Positions 8,348 through 17,236 are shown, counted from the first letter of the stretch. The stretch: 64,000 nt of DNA from Bradyrhizobium sp. KBS0727 (GCF_005937885.2 NZ_CP042176.1:4645501-4709500); one strand, 5' to 3'. The notes: generated by a model not told the origin, from the letters alone. Made by a program: numbers and translations.

Positions 8348-8458
8348 TTAATGCTTTACCGGTTCCAGGCGCTCGGCCTGCGCCGCCAGATGGCGGGCCA
8401 CCTGCTGGTTCAGCCAGCGCTGGATTTGTGCAGTCAAATAAATGATTTCGATGGTCAT
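8348..8458 (-). CDS. Small hypothetical protein (36 aa)
   Basis: ATG at 8458 to TAA at 8348, reading MTIEIIYLTAQIQRWLNQQV and then VARHLAA...: an amphipathic helical peptide with basic and Gln residues. AGAGGA lies about 9 nt upstream. The 53-bp gap to the TetR gene suggests co-transcription. Family not recognised; the evidence is the ribosome site, coding-like composition and position. Confidence 0.45.
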   Translation of the reverse strand: MTIEIIYLTAQIQRWLNQQVARHLAAQAERLEPVKH

Positions 8459-8548
8459 TGGCGTCGTCCTCTTCAAATCTCCGGGCTCAGGGCCAACGAG
8501 CCGGAGGTGACACCCGATGGCGTCGGAAAGCGATATAGCATGTCTCGC

Positions 8549-8570
8549 TGACAGATTTCAATATCTGTCA
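8549..8570. promoter_or_regulatory. Perfect palindrome, candidate TetR operator
   Basis: TGACAGAT-TTCAAT-ATCTGTCA: two perfect 8-bp arms around a 6-bp spacer, in an AT-rich dip between the TetR gene with its small upstream ORF and purB. Size and symmetry suit a TetR-family dimer site. Autoregulation is an inference. Confidence 0.5.
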
Positions 8571-8804
8571 TTCAATGTTCTGCCATGGCAGGCCTGCGTG
8601 GGATGCGGGGCTGGACCAGCGGCGACGGCGACAGGCGCCGGACCCGCCCGTCACGTGGCGGGTCAGCGACGGTGTCCCTCCCGCCCCGTGGCTGCTGATC
8701 CCTTCTCTTTCCAAATTCTCCCGGCCGTTTTGTCTCACTCATTTGTCTGACTTGGGCTGCTCTGCTAAAGCGCGGCGTAAAAAACAATTCGCCCGGAGTC
8801 GTCG

Positions 8805-10112
8805 ATGATCCCCCGCTATACCCGCCCGGAAATGGCCTCCATCTGGGAGCCGCAGACCCGCTTCAAGATCTGGTTCGAGATCGAAGCGCATGCGGCGGAC
8901 GCGCAGGCGGAGCTTGGCGTGGTGCCGAAAGAGGCCGCCAAGACGATCTGGGCCAAGGCCAAGAACGCGACCTTCAATGTCGAGCGCATCGACGAGATCG
9001 AGCGCGAAACCAAGCACGACGTCATCGCTTTCCTGACGCATCTGGCCGAAATCGTCGGCCCCGAGGCGCGCTTCGTCCACCAGGGCATGACCTCCTCCGA
9101 CGTGCTCGACACCACCCTCAACGTGCAGCTCACCCGCGCCGCCGACCTGCTGATCGCCGATATCGACAAGGTTCTGGCGGCGCTGAAGAAGCGCGCCTTC
9201 GAGCACAAGATGACGCCGACCATCGGCCGCTCCCATGGCATCCACGCCGAACCCGTGACATTCGGGCTGAAGCTCGCTTACGCGTATGCCGAATTCAGCC
9301 GTGCCCGCGAGCGGCTGATCGCCGCGCGCAAGGAAGTCGCGACCTGCGCCATCTCGGGCGCGGTCGGCACTTTCGCGCAGATCGATCCGCGCGTCGAAGA
9401 ACATGTCGCCAAGGCGATGGGACTGGTGCCCGAGCCGATCTCGACCCAGGTAATTCCACGCGACCGCCACGCGATGTATTTTGCAACGCTGGGCGTGATC
9501 GCCTCCTCGGTCGAGCGCCTCGCCACCGAAATCCGCCATCTGCAGCGCACCGAGGTGCTGGAAGCCGAAGAATTCTTCTCCGAGGGCCAGAAAGGCTCGT
9601 CGGCGATGCCGCACAAGCGCAACCCGGTGCTGTCGGAAAATCTCACCGGCCTCGCACGCATGGTGCGCGCCTATGCGATGCCGGCGATGGAAAACGTCGT
9701 GCTCTGGCACGAGCGCGACATCTCGCACTCTTCGGCCGAGCGCATGATCGGGCCGGATGCCACCGTCACGCTCGACTTCGCGCTTAATCGCCTCGCCGGC
9801 CTGATCGAAAAACTCCTGATCTATCCCGCCAACATGCAGAAGAACCTCGACCGCCTCGGCGGCCTCGTGCACTCGCAGCGGCTATTGATCGCGCTGACGC
9901 AGAAGGGCGCCAGCCGCGAGGACGCCTACAAATTCGTGCAACGCAACGCGATGCCGGTGTGGCGCGGCGAAGGCGATTTTCAGACGCTGCTGAAGAAGGA
10001 CCCGGACGTGAAGAAGTTCATGAGCGACGCCGAAATCGAGGAGCTGTTCGACCTCGGCTATCACTTCAAGCACGTCGACACCATCTTCAAGCGGGTGTTC
10101 GGCGAGAGCTGA
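8805..10112 (+). CDS. purB: Adenylosuccinate lyase
   Basis: 435 residues. Cleaves SAICAR to AICAR and adenylosuccinate to AMP, both with fumarate release; homotetramer in the cytosol. The superfamily signature SSAMPHKRNP sits at about residues 265-274, TSSDVLDT (catalytic Ser/Thr loop) at about 95, and HAEPVTFGLK further on. The N-terminus MIPRYTRPEMASIWEPQTRF is typical. Good start, with no alternative needed. Transcribed alone; other pur genes of the window lie 20 kb away. Confidence 0.96.
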   Translation: MIPRYTRPEMASIWEPQTRFKIWFEIEAHAADAQAELGVVPKEAAKTIWAKAKNATFNVERIDEIERETKHDVIAFLTHLAEIVGPEARFVHQGMTSSDVLDTTLNVQLTRAADLLIADIDKVLAALKKRAFEHKMTPTIGRSHGIHAEPVTFGLKLAYAYAEFSRARERLIAARKEVATCAISGAVGTFAQIDPRVEEHVAKAMGLVPEPISTQVIPRDRHAMYFATLGVIASSVERLATEIRHLQRTEVLEAEEFFSEGQKGSSAMPHKRNPVLSENLTGLARMVRAYAMPAMENVVLWHERDISHSSAERMIGPDATVTLDFALNRLAGLIEKLLIYPANMQKNLDRLGGLVHSQRLLIALTQKGASREDAYKFVQRNAMPVWRGEGDFQTLLKKDPDVKKFMSDAEIEELFDLGYHFKHVDTIFKRVFGES

Positions 10113-10118
10113 TTACCC

Positions 10119-10162
10119 CGCTGCGCCTGTTGGCGTCAGCCGCTGCGCCTGTTGGCGTCAGC
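10119..10162. repeat. 22-bp perfect tandem duplication
   Basis: CGCTGCGCCTGTTGGCGTCA plus GC occurs twice head to tail (10119-10140, 10141-10162) between the convergent ends of purB and the iron permease. The second copy contains the stop codon of the permease gene, so the duplication has copied the last bases of that gene. Confidence 0.85.
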
Positions 10163-10988
10163 CGCGCGCGGGCACCACGGCCTTTGCCGGCGCGCCATAG
10201 AGCCGCATCAGCACGAACGTGATTAGCAGGATCGCGAGATAGACCGTGAGCTGCATCGCGGTCGGCTGGTCGGTGTAGCCGATCAGCGTATGCAACGCCT
10301 TGCCGGGAATGCTGGCATCGGACAAGAGCCAGCCTGAGTCCCACACCACGTTGTCCATCGCGGTCAGCCAATTGGCCTTCTCCAGGAACGCCGCAGCCTG
10401 CGCCGCCATGCCGGCGGCGAGCAAAGCGATCAGGATCGTCGTGGTCGTAAACAGCGCGCGCGCGGGAATGCGGAGCAGACCGAAATAGGTCAGAAGACAG
10501 ATCATCAAACCGAGCGCGAGGCCGCCGAGGCCGCCGAGCGTCACGCCCCAAGCGGTATCGCCGCCGGTGGCGATCACGCCGTAGAGAAACAGAACGACCT
10601 CACTGCCCTCGCGCAGCACCGCGACGCCGACCACCACCGCCAGCGCGAGCAGCGATTTCGATCCTTCCACCACCGCCTGCCCGGCGACGCGCAGTTCACC
10701 AGCGAGCTCGGCGCCGTGACGCGCCATCCAGACATTGTGCCAGGTCAGCATCACGACCGCGATCACGAGGATAGCGGCGTTGAACAGTTCCTGTCCCATG
10801 CCGGCAAACAGGTTTGACAACGCGCCGGCAAAGGCGGCGACCACGCAGGCGGCGAGCACGCCGGCCAGCACGCCGCCGCCGATCCAGGCGTTGCGATGCG
10901 GCACCGTGCGCGTGACCGCGAGCACAATGCCGATGATCAGACCGGCCTCGAAGACTTCGCGGAAAACGATGATCAGTGCAGCAATCAC
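10158..10988 (-). CDS. FTR1 family iron permease
   Basis: 276 residues, about seven hydrophobic helices. The two Fe-handling RExxE motifs of FTR1/EfeU/FtrC permeases are present: REVFE at residues 10-14 and REGSE at 126-130. It moves ferric iron made by oxidation of Fe2+ across the inner membrane. The cupredoxin gene starts upstream with a 9-bp gap, so the two form an operon. The P19-type periplasmic protein and the ferredoxin subunit found in some FtrABCD systems are not adjacent. Confidence 0.88.
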   Translation of the reverse strand: MIAALIIVFREVFEAGLIIGIVLAVTRTVPHRNAWIGGGVLAGVLAACVVAAFAGALSNLFAGMGQELFNAAILVIAVVMLTWHNVWMARHGAELAGELRVAGQAVVEGSKSLLALAVVVGVAVLREGSEVVLFLYGVIATGGDTAWGVTLGGLGGLALGLMICLLTYFGLLRIPARALFTTTTILIALLAAGMAAQAAAFLEKANWLTAMDNVVWDSGWLLSDASIPGKALHTLIGYTDQPTAMQLTVYLAILLITFVLMRLYGAPAKAVVPARG

Positions 10989-10997
10989 GGCTTTTTC

Positions 10998-11357
10998 CTA
11001 CTTCACGACCAGCGCGCCGCGGGCAACCTTCTCGTTGTATTCGTCGACGAACTCGTAGCGGCCGGGCTTCTGGGCGCGGACGTTGACGGTGGCGTCGCTG
11101 GAGCCGGCGACCACCTTCTCGATCTTCAAGGTCTTGCTCTCGAACTCCATCGGCTTGGCATCGAGGTTCTTCAGCTTGATCACGATCGGCGTATTGGCCG
11201 GCGCGCTGATTTCGGCCGGATCGAATTTCTTGTCCTTGTAGCTGAGCTGAATTTCGGTCGCGGCCTGCGCGTTCGCCGCACTGGTGGCGGCAATCGGGAG
11301 CAGAGCGGCGACGGCGGCGAAAATGACGGCCTTCGAAAGCGTTCGCGAGCGGGACAT
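10998..11357 (-). CDS. Periplasmic cupredoxin-domain protein of the iron uptake operon
   Basis: 119 residues. A signal peptide ends near SAANAQA, followed by a single cupredoxin-like beta domain (LSYKDKKFDPAEISAPANTP...IVIKLKNLD) of the kind found in EfeO and FtrB partners of FTR1 permeases. No Cys is present, so it is not a classic type-1 blue copper site; acidic residues (EFESKTLKIE, FVDEYNE) may bind metal. First gene of the operon with the permease. Likely passes or oxidises iron in the periplasm. Confidence 0.82.
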   Translation of the reverse strand: MSRSRTLSKAVIFAAVAALLPIAATSAANAQAATEIQLSYKDKKFDPAEISAPANTPIVIKLKNLDAKPMEFESKTLKIEKVVAGSSDATVNVRAQKPGRYEFVDEYNEKVARGALVVK

Positions 11358-11470
11358 GTCGGTTCTTTCAATGATGGGCTGAAGATATCGGCAGATGGCA
11401 TACGCTGCCGGCTGCCACGCCGTGAAGAGACAAAAAGCCGCTGTTAATTGGAGAACTTCTAAATCGCGGA

Positions 11471-11570
11471 GCTAGAGCCCCGTTCCGACAGAATCGGAAC
11501 GGGGCTCTAGCTTTCTTGCTTTGACGCGTTTTCTTGACGCGAACCGGTATCCACTTCGCTTGAAAACGCT
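11471..11570. repeat. Composite repeat: 18-bp-arm hairpin plus 50-bp repeat, copy B
   Basis: 11471-11511 is a perfect hairpin with arms GCTAGAGCCCCGTTCCGA and their complement around CAGAA. After a 9-bp linker, 11521-11570 is copy B of the dispersed 50-bp repeat. The last base is the final base of the stop codon of the cytochrome b561 gene as read from the minus strand. The same hairpin-plus-repeat layout occurs at 42944-43040 with different hairpin sequence. Confidence 0.88.
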
Positions 11571-12121
11571 CAGCCGGGCGCGCCGTCGACCATGCGCGAT
11601 GTGACGCGATCGCGTTTTATAAAGTGATGCCAGAGCGCCGCGCCGATGTGGAGCACGATCAGTGCCAGCAGCACATAGGCAAACAGGATGTGACGGTCCT
11701 CATAGGCCGCGGCGGCGGCCTTGTCGGGCGAGGTAATCTGCGGAACGTGAAACAGCCCGAAGAAGCTGGAATAATCCGGGGTGCGCGCGCCGGAATGGGC
11801 CCAGCCCAGCATCGCCACCAGAATAGTGACGGCATAGAGCGACCAATGGCTGATGCTTGCCACGATCCGCTGCCAGCGCGGCGTGTCCGAAGGCAGTGCC
11901 GGCGTCGGATTGAAGCCGCGCCAGATCAGGCGGAGCACCATCAGCAGCAGCACGAGGTAGCCGATATCGGCATGGATCGAGCGGTAGAAGAACCGGTTCG
12001 GCCCGGCCGGAATGTGGTTCATCCACCAGCCGAAGGCGAGCATGCCAACGATGACCAGGCCGAGGCCCCAGTGGAACCAGCGCGACAGGCGGCCCCAGCT
12101 CGATGACGTATTGCGTAGCAT
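11570..12121 (-). CDS. Cytochrome b561 family protein
   Basis: 183 residues, four transmembrane helices. The haem-ligand His positions of the bacterial CybB family are visible: WFHWGLG in helix 1, SIHADIGYL in helix 2, SHWSLYA in helix 3 and VLHIGAALWHHF in helix 4. An inner-membrane electron carrier, probably quinol-oxidising. The start MLRNTSSSWGRL is supported by GGGAGG upstream; the longer open frame has no family similarity. The stop is embedded at the edge of the composite repeat. Confidence 0.85.
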   Translation of the reverse strand: MLRNTSSSWGRLSRWFHWGLGLVIVGMLAFGWWMNHIPAGPNRFFYRSIHADIGYLVLLLMVLRLIWRGFNPTPALPSDTPRWQRIVASISHWSLYAVTILVAMLGWAHSGARTPDYSSFFGLFHVPQITSPDKAAAAAYEDRHILFAYVLLALIVLHIGAALWHHFIKRDRVTSRMVDGAPG

Positions 12122-12329
12122 TTCCGTTGAGCCTCCCGACCGCTCAAACCCGGCAGGTCGTTTGCGGTTTTGTCCATATCTGCAATGACTTGCCCTGATA
12201 GCTTTGCATTCCCGCCAAGGCGACTTGAATCGTTCAAAACTACGTGCGACCCGCAGGCCATCCATCGCAGGGGCCCCACCGCCCTCAAAAACAACTGAAT
12301 GGTAACCGTGGATCGGCTAAAAGAGCGGC

Positions 12330-13127
12330 GTGTCCTATCCCCCAACCATCCTCGTTTTCGACTCCGGCCTCGGCGGCCTCACGGTATTGCGTGAGATCGT
12401 CGGCGCCCGGCCCGATGCTCATTATGTCTATGTCGCCGACGACGCGTTCTTTCCCTACGGCCATCATAGCGAGGAGCAGATCATCGCGCGCGTGGTGCCG
12501 CTGATCGGCGACCTGATCGAAAGCCATGCGCCCGATCTGGTGGTGATCGCGTGCAACACCGCGTCCACGCTGGTCATGTCGCATCTGCGCGAGGCCTATC
12601 AGGTACCGTTTGTCGGCACCGTGCCCGCGATCAAGCCAGCCTGCGCCAGCTCGAAGACCAAGCGTGTGTCGGTGCTCGGCACCAAGGGGACGGTCAAGCG
12701 CGAATACACCAAGCGGCTGATCCACGATTTTTCGCAGGGCTGCGAGGTGACGCTGGTAGGCTCGGCGGAGCTCGCCTCGCTGGCCGAAGCCGCGCTCAGC
12801 GGCAACGACGTGAGCGATGACGACATTGCAGCCGAACTGGCGCCCTGCTTCGTCGGCCACGGCGGAGGCGATGCCCATCGCACCGACACCGTCGTGCTGG
12901 CCTGCACGCACTATCCGCTGTTGCTGGAGCGGCTGGTGCAGCTCGCGCCATGGCCGGTCGCCTGGATCGATCCCGCCCCCGCCATCGCCCGCCGCGTATC
13001 CGACCTGCTCGGCCCGGCCAACGGTCCATCCGATCAGGCCGGCGCCGAAATGATCTTTACGTCGCGGCGGCCGCACACGCTGAGCGAGGCGCTGATGCCG
13101 TTCTTCGGCGGCCGCGTCCCGGCGTAA
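12330..13127 (+). CDS. murI: Glutamate racemase
   Basis: 265 residues from a GTG start. Makes D-glutamate for peptidoglycan by two-base catalysis with two cysteines: Cys75 in IACNTAST and about Cys191 in LACTHYPL, both present. FDSGLGGLTVLREI at the N-terminus and ADDAFFPYG are diagnostic. AAAAGAG upstream serves as a weak ribosome site. Cytosolic, cell wall precursor pathway. It converges on the beta-lactamase gene with 10 bp between stops. Confidence 0.93.
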   Translation: MSYPPTILVFDSGLGGLTVLREIVGARPDAHYVYVADDAFFPYGHHSEEQIIARVVPLIGDLIESHAPDLVVIACNTASTLVMSHLREAYQVPFVGTVPAIKPACASSKTKRVSVLGTKGTVKREYTKRLIHDFSQGCEVTLVGSAELASLAEAALSGNDVSDDDIAAELAPCFVGHGGGDAHRTDTVVLACTHYPLLLERLVQLAPWPVAWIDPAPAIARRVSDLLGPANGPSDQAGAEMIFTSRRPHTLSEALMPFFGGRVPA

Positions 13128-13137
13128 GGCTCCGCCG

Positions 13138-13992
13138 TTAGCTTAGCTGACGACCCACCATGGCACCGATCTCCTTGAAGACGGCTTCCAATTGCTGTGG
13201 CGCCGGCGAACCACCCTGCGTGTAGGCGCACACCAGTACCGGGCCGCCTGATTTCGGCCAGGCGATCGCGATATCGCCGGACGCATCCTTGCCGTTGTTG
13301 CCGGTCTTGTCGCCGACCTTCCAGTCCGCCGGCAGGCCACCGCGCAGCCGGTTGTTGCCGGTCTTGCAGCCCACCATCCATTCGGTGAGAAGCTGGCGCG
13401 ACGCCGGCGTCAGCACAGCGCCGAGCAGGAAGCGGCGCAGATTTCCCGCCATCGCTGATGGCGTGGTGGTGTCATGGGGATTGCCCGGGGGCGAGCGATT
13501 GAGTTCGGGTTCGTTGTGGTCGAGGCGCGAGATGGTATCTCCGGTCGAACGCCAGAACGCGGTCAGCGCCGCGGGGCCGCCGACCCGCGCCAGCAGCAGA
13601 TTGGCACAGGTGTTGTCGCTGAGTTCGACGATGGCCTTGCACATCTCGGATACCGACATGGCGCCTTGGGCGAGATTCTGTTTCGCGACCGGCGCATATT
13701 CGAGAAGATCCTTGGGTCCATAAGCGACCAGGTCCGCAAGACGATCCGCGCCGTGGTCGACCCGCGCCAGCACGAAGGCCGCCAGTGAAGCCTTGAAGGT
13801 GCTGCACATGACGAAGCGCTCCTCGGCGCGCCACGCCATCTTCGCACCGGTGGAAAGATTTTCGGCATGGACGCCGATCCGCCCGCCGGTCTCGCGTTCG
13901 TAGGCCGCAAGCGCAGGCGGCGCCTGCTCTGCGAATACCGGCCAGGCCACAAGGCCTGACGCCGCGGCCAGCAAGGCCCGTCGATCGATCAT
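13138..13992 (-). CDS. Class A beta-lactamase
   Basis: 284 residues with a signal peptide (MIDRRALLAAASGLVAWPVFA). All class A motifs are there: S64-TFK-67 (active-site Ser and Lys), SDN at 125-127, E161-P-E-LN (general base Glu), and KTG at 229-231. It would hydrolyse beta-lactams in the periplasm. A Cys precedes the catalytic Ser as in some carbapenemases, but no partner Cys follows KTG. The ATG at 13992 has AAGGA upstream; the open frame extends to 14463 but that stretch overlaps the opposite promoter region. Confidence 0.92.
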   Translation of the reverse strand: MIDRRALLAAASGLVAWPVFAEQAPPALAAYERETGGRIGVHAENLSTGAKMAWRAEERFVMCSTFKASLAAFVLARVDHGADRLADLVAYGPKDLLEYAPVAKQNLAQGAMSVSEMCKAIVELSDNTCANLLLARVGGPAALTAFWRSTGDTISRLDHNEPELNRSPPGNPHDTTTPSAMAGNLRRFLLGAVLTPASRQLLTEWMVGCKTGNNRLRGGLPADWKVGDKTGNNGKDASGDIAIAWPKSGGPVLVCAYTQGGSPAPQQLEAVFKEIGAMVGRQLS

Positions 13993-14170
13993 CGTGGAAA
14001 CATCCTTCAAGCTAAAGCCCGCGCCTTGCGTTGCTCGGCTGTTGCGCCGGAATGATGGCACCTCACATGCGCGCGCTGAAAAAACATCGGGCTCGAAACG
14101 CCGCGAATCTGTCCCTATCATATCGCCCACCGAACCGGACGAACCGACATACGAGCAGGGAGTTTCCGCC

Positions 14171-14950
14171 TTGACCTCCGCAAATCCCGCGCCGCTCAAC
14201 CGTCTCAAGCAGCTATGGCGGGACGGACGCCCGACCTTCGGCGCGATCGCGACCATTCCCTCGATCCAGACCGTGCAGATCATGGCCCGGTCCGGCATCG
14301 ACTGGATCATTGTCGACCTCGAGCACGGCCCGATCGATCTCGGTTCGGCGCATGGGATGATCACGGCGACCTCAGGCACGCCCTGCGTGCCGATGGTGCG
14401 GATCGCCGCCAATGAACCCTGGCTGGCGAAAGCGCCGATGGACATCGGCGCGCTCGGGATCAATTTTCCGATGATCTGTAGCCGCGCGGATGCAGAGAAA
14501 GCCGTGCGCAGCGTGCGCTATCCGCCGAACGGCGACCGGCTGTGGGGGCCGTTTCACGCGCCGTTCCGCTGGGGCGTGTCGATGGCGGACTATATGGCGA
14601 CCGCCGACGACGACATGATCTGCATGATCACCATCGAGCATGTCGAGGCCGTCAACCGCATCGACGAGATCATGGCGACACCGGGCATCGACCTCGCGGT
14701 GATCGGCCCCGGCGATCTCGCTACCTCCATCAACAAGCGCGGCCTGCCCGACGATCCCGAGGTGCTTGATCTGATGGCGCGCGCCGAAGCCGGTATCCTC
14801 AAAAGCGGCGTGCCGATCGGCGGCGTCGCCCGTACCGCCGAGCAGGCGAACCGGATGATCGAGCGCGGCTATGTCGCGCTGGCATTGGGTTTTGACTGGT
14901 CGCTGTTCCAACGCGGCATCGCGGCAAGTTTCGAGGGCATCAAGCGATAA
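14171..14950 (+). CDS. HpcH/HpaI family aldolase
   Basis: 259 residues. A metal-dependent class II aldolase of the 2-keto-3-deoxy acid type (HpcH/HpaI, phosphoenolpyruvate/pyruvate TIM barrel). Seen: IIVDLEHGPIDLG with the catalytic His52, ITIEHVEAV with the metal Glu, and VIGPGDLATS with the metal Asp. The natural substrate cannot be read. A TTG start at 14171 is preferred because AGGGAG lies 8 nt before it and the protein then has family length; an upstream ATG at 13994 would overlap the divergent promoter. Confidence 0.88.
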   Translation: MTSANPAPLNRLKQLWRDGRPTFGAIATIPSIQTVQIMARSGIDWIIVDLEHGPIDLGSAHGMITATSGTPCVPMVRIAANEPWLAKAPMDIGALGINFPMICSRADAEKAVRSVRYPPNGDRLWGPFHAPFRWGVSMADYMATADDDMICMITIEHVEAVNRIDEIMATPGIDLAVIGPGDLATSINKRGLPDDPEVLDLMARAEAGILKSGVPIGGVARTAEQANRMIERGYVALALGFDWSLFQRGIAASFEGIKR

Positions 14951-15041
14951 AAAATCGTGCGCCGCTGTGGCGCGCCCCTGCCCTCCGCGCTTTCCGCGCG
15001 CCGCGGGCGCTGCTAGAGTTTCTCGCACAGGGAGAAAACAC

Positions 15042-15428
15042 ATGATCAAGAAAATTCTGCTCGGACTGACCGTCATCCTGGTTGCTGGCGCCGGCGTCGC
15101 CATCGCCCAGCAAGCCGGCATCAAGCGGACCCCGCTGCAAAAGCTCGACTTCCCGGCCGGCTACAACACCGTCACCGCCATCGCGGAAGTGCCCGCTGGT
15201 GGCGCCGCCGGCCGCCACACCCATCCCGGTATGGAAACCGGCTATGTGCTGGAGGGCGAACTCGAACTCGTGCTCGACGGCAAGGAGCCTGTGAAGATCA
15301 AGGCCGGCGAATCCTACCAGATCCCGGAAGGCGCGGTTCACGACGCCAAGGCCGGCGACAAGCCCTTCAAAGTGCTTGGGGTTTACATCGTCAAGGCCGG
15401 CGAGCCGCTGGCCAAACCCGCGCCATAA
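15042..15428 (+). CDS. Secreted cupin-domain protein
   Basis: 128 residues: a signal peptide (MIKKILLGLTVILVAGAGVAIA) then one cupin barrel. Metal-site residues are visible in RHTHPGMETGYVLEGELEL (two His, one Glu) and the second cupin motif PEGAVHDAK (third His). No catalytic activity can be named; such periplasmic cupins are often annotated only by fold. GGGAGA precedes the ATG. Confidence 0.85.
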   Translation: MIKKILLGLTVILVAGAGVAIAQQAGIKRTPLQKLDFPAGYNTVTAIAEVPAGGAAGRHTHPGMETGYVLEGELELVLDGKEPVKIKAGESYQIPEGAVHDAKAGDKPFKVLGVYIVKAGEPLAKPAP

Positions 15429-15541
15429 CGCGAACCATCTGGCGTCAGGCCACCTGGTTCGTGCTAGATCAGGGTCGGCGGGCTGGGCATAGTGGCCCGC
15501 TGGCCTTCTGATGGGCTTATGGCGGAAACCAGAGCGGAGCG

Positions 15542-16345
15542 ATGCGCGGAACGGTTCGAAAAATCACAACGCCGCGCCGCGTCGTCATCGATCTCATGCG
15601 CGCCTCCAGGGGCGTCCCTTTCGTCGCGGTGCGCCGGACGCTGAACATCGCGCGGCTGGCCTCGGCCCGCAGCGCGTTGAGCCAGCGGCCGGCCTGGGCC
15701 GTGATTTTCGCCAAGGGCTTTGCCGCGCTCGCCCGGGAAGAACCTCGCCTGCGCACGGTGTTCCTGAAATGGCCTTACGCACGCTTTTACGAGTTGCCGG
15801 AAACGGTCGCGAATATCGTGGTGGCGCCCACTGCTTCGCCCGAGGGCGTGATGCTGTTCCCGATCAAGGCGCCGGACCTCGTCCCGTTGATCGAGGCCGA
15901 TGCCGCGCTCCGCAAAGCCAAGTCGGAGCCGATCGAATCGACGCCATTTTTCCGCAAGACGCTGGCCGCCACTCGGCTGCCGCTGCCGCTGCGATATCTC
16001 GCCTGGGCGATCGGCCTCAATATCGGCCGGCAACGCGGCAATTTTTTCGGCACGCTCCTCATCACTTCGGTCGCCGCTTTTGGCGGCGGAGAAGTCGAGG
16101 CGCTTGGTCCTGGCCCCTATATTTTAAGCTATGACAGGGTTACCGATGATGGCTTCATCGATGTGATGGTTCGCTGGGACCATCGCATCACGGATGCGGC
16201 CGATATCGGCATCGCGCTTTCACGTCTTGAACAAATCTTGAATAATCTGGTCGCGGACGAACTGCTCGCGCTGGCTCCGGAAGGACAGGAGCCGTCGTTG
16301 CACGAGCTGATCGGCTCGCGACAGGTTGGCAGGATTTCCCGATAG
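15542..16345 (+). CDS. Orphan 2-oxo acid dehydrogenase E2-like acyltransferase
   Basis: 267 residues. The C-terminal half resembles the catalytic domain of dihydrolipoamide acyltransferases and chloramphenicol acetyltransferase: GTLLITSVAAFGGGEVEALG, then RWDHRITDAADIG, which matches the family DHRxxDG box with Ala in place of Gly. No lipoyl domain or E3-binding domain is present and no E1/E3 genes are near. The substrate is unknown. The start ATG has GGAGCG upstream. It precedes a short-chain dehydrogenase gene by 69 bp, possibly an operon. Confidence 0.6.
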   Translation: MRGTVRKITTPRRVVIDLMRASRGVPFVAVRRTLNIARLASARSALSQRPAWAVIFAKGFAALAREEPRLRTVFLKWPYARFYELPETVANIVVAPTASPEGVMLFPIKAPDLVPLIEADAALRKAKSEPIESTPFFRKTLAATRLPLPLRYLAWAIGLNIGRQRGNFFGTLLITSVAAFGGGEVEALGPGPYILSYDRVTDDGFIDVMVRWDHRITDAADIGIALSRLEQILNNLVADELLALAPEGQEPSLHELIGSRQVGRISR

Positions 16346-16414
16346 TTCACCAAAACGTCCCGATGGATGGTCGCCGGATATTGGCGGCGGTATCGACGGG
16401 CGGACAGCAGGCCA

Positions 16415-17236
16415 ATGAAGATTCTACGCGGGCGGACAGCATTTGTCACAGGCGCAGCTTCCGGCATCGGCCGGGCGATTGCCGTGGCACTCGCGCGCAA
16501 AGGTGTCGATCTCGTCATTACCGACATCGATGCGGCCAGGCTCGCGCAGGTCGAGCAGGAGACGAAGCAACACGGCGTCAAGGTGACGAGCGTCGTTTGC
16601 GACCTGTTGCAGCCCGACGAAATCACCAAAATGCTGGACGGTCTGTTTTCGACCGGTCCGCTGCATATCCTGGTCAATTGCGCAGGGATCGCGCTGTACG
16701 GCCAGCAACGCAATGTGGCTGATATCGACTGGCGCCGGTTGATGGCGATCAATCTTTTGGCGCCGATCCAGATCACGACCCACCTGATCAACAAGCTCGC
16801 GGGCGCCGAGGAAGCTCATATCGTCAACATGTCGAGCATCTTCGGGCTGGTCCCGGTGCGCCAGCTCGCAACCTATCAGGCCAGCAAATACGGCCTGGTG
16901 GGTTTTACGCTCGCGATACGCAACGACTACCACCGCAAGAATTTCGGCGTCAGCGTAATCTGTCCGGGCCTGGTGAAGACGCCGATGGTCGAACTGGACG
17001 GCCCGTCACGGATCTATTCCAAGCTGCCCAAAATTCCGGCTTCGCTCTACACCACGCCGGAGCGGGTCGCCGAGGCGACTATCGATGCCATCAAGCGCGA
17101 CCGAGGATTGGTGCTGATCACCCTGCTCGCCCACGTGCTGTGGCGCCTCAACCGCTTCTTCCCCGGCCTCGTCGATCTCCTGAACCGCGAGGGCTGGCGC
17201 TCGCGCGGCCCGATCATCCCGCCGGGCGAACAATAG
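16415..17236 (+). CDS. Short-chain dehydrogenase/reductase (SDR)
   Basis: 273 residues from MKILRGRTAFVTG. The Rossmann glycine motif TGAASGIG, NCAG in place of NNAG, the catalytic Ser in NMSSIFG, and YQASK (Tyr and Lys) are present; it is a classical SDR using NAD(P)H. The substrate is unknown. An upstream ATG at 16367 is possible but adds a basic, non-family segment. Downstream of the E2-like gene on the same strand and convergent with a second SDR, 4 bp between stops. Confidence 0.88.
   Translation: MKILRGRTAFVTGAASGIGRAIAVALARKGVDLVITDIDAARLAQVEQETKQHGVKVTSVVCDLLQPDEITKMLDGLFSTGPLHILVNCAGIALYGQQRNVADIDWRRLMAINLLAPIQITTHLINKLAGAEEAHIVNMSSIFGLVPVRQLATYQASKYGLVGFTLAIRNDYHRKNFGVSVICPGLVKTPMVELDGPSRIYSKLPKIPASLYTTPERVAEATIDAIKRDRGLVLITLLAHVLWRLNRFFPGLVDLLNREGWRSRGPIIPPGEQ

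Noticed and set aside
13138..13992. Carbapenemase of KPC/SME type because of a Cys next to the catalytic Ser
   Set aside because: The partner Cys after KTG is absent, so the typical disulfide cannot form.
13138..14463. N-terminally extended beta-lactamase of 441 residues
   Set aside because: The extra 157 residues precede a clear signal peptide with its own ribosome site and overlap the promoter region of the aldolase gene.
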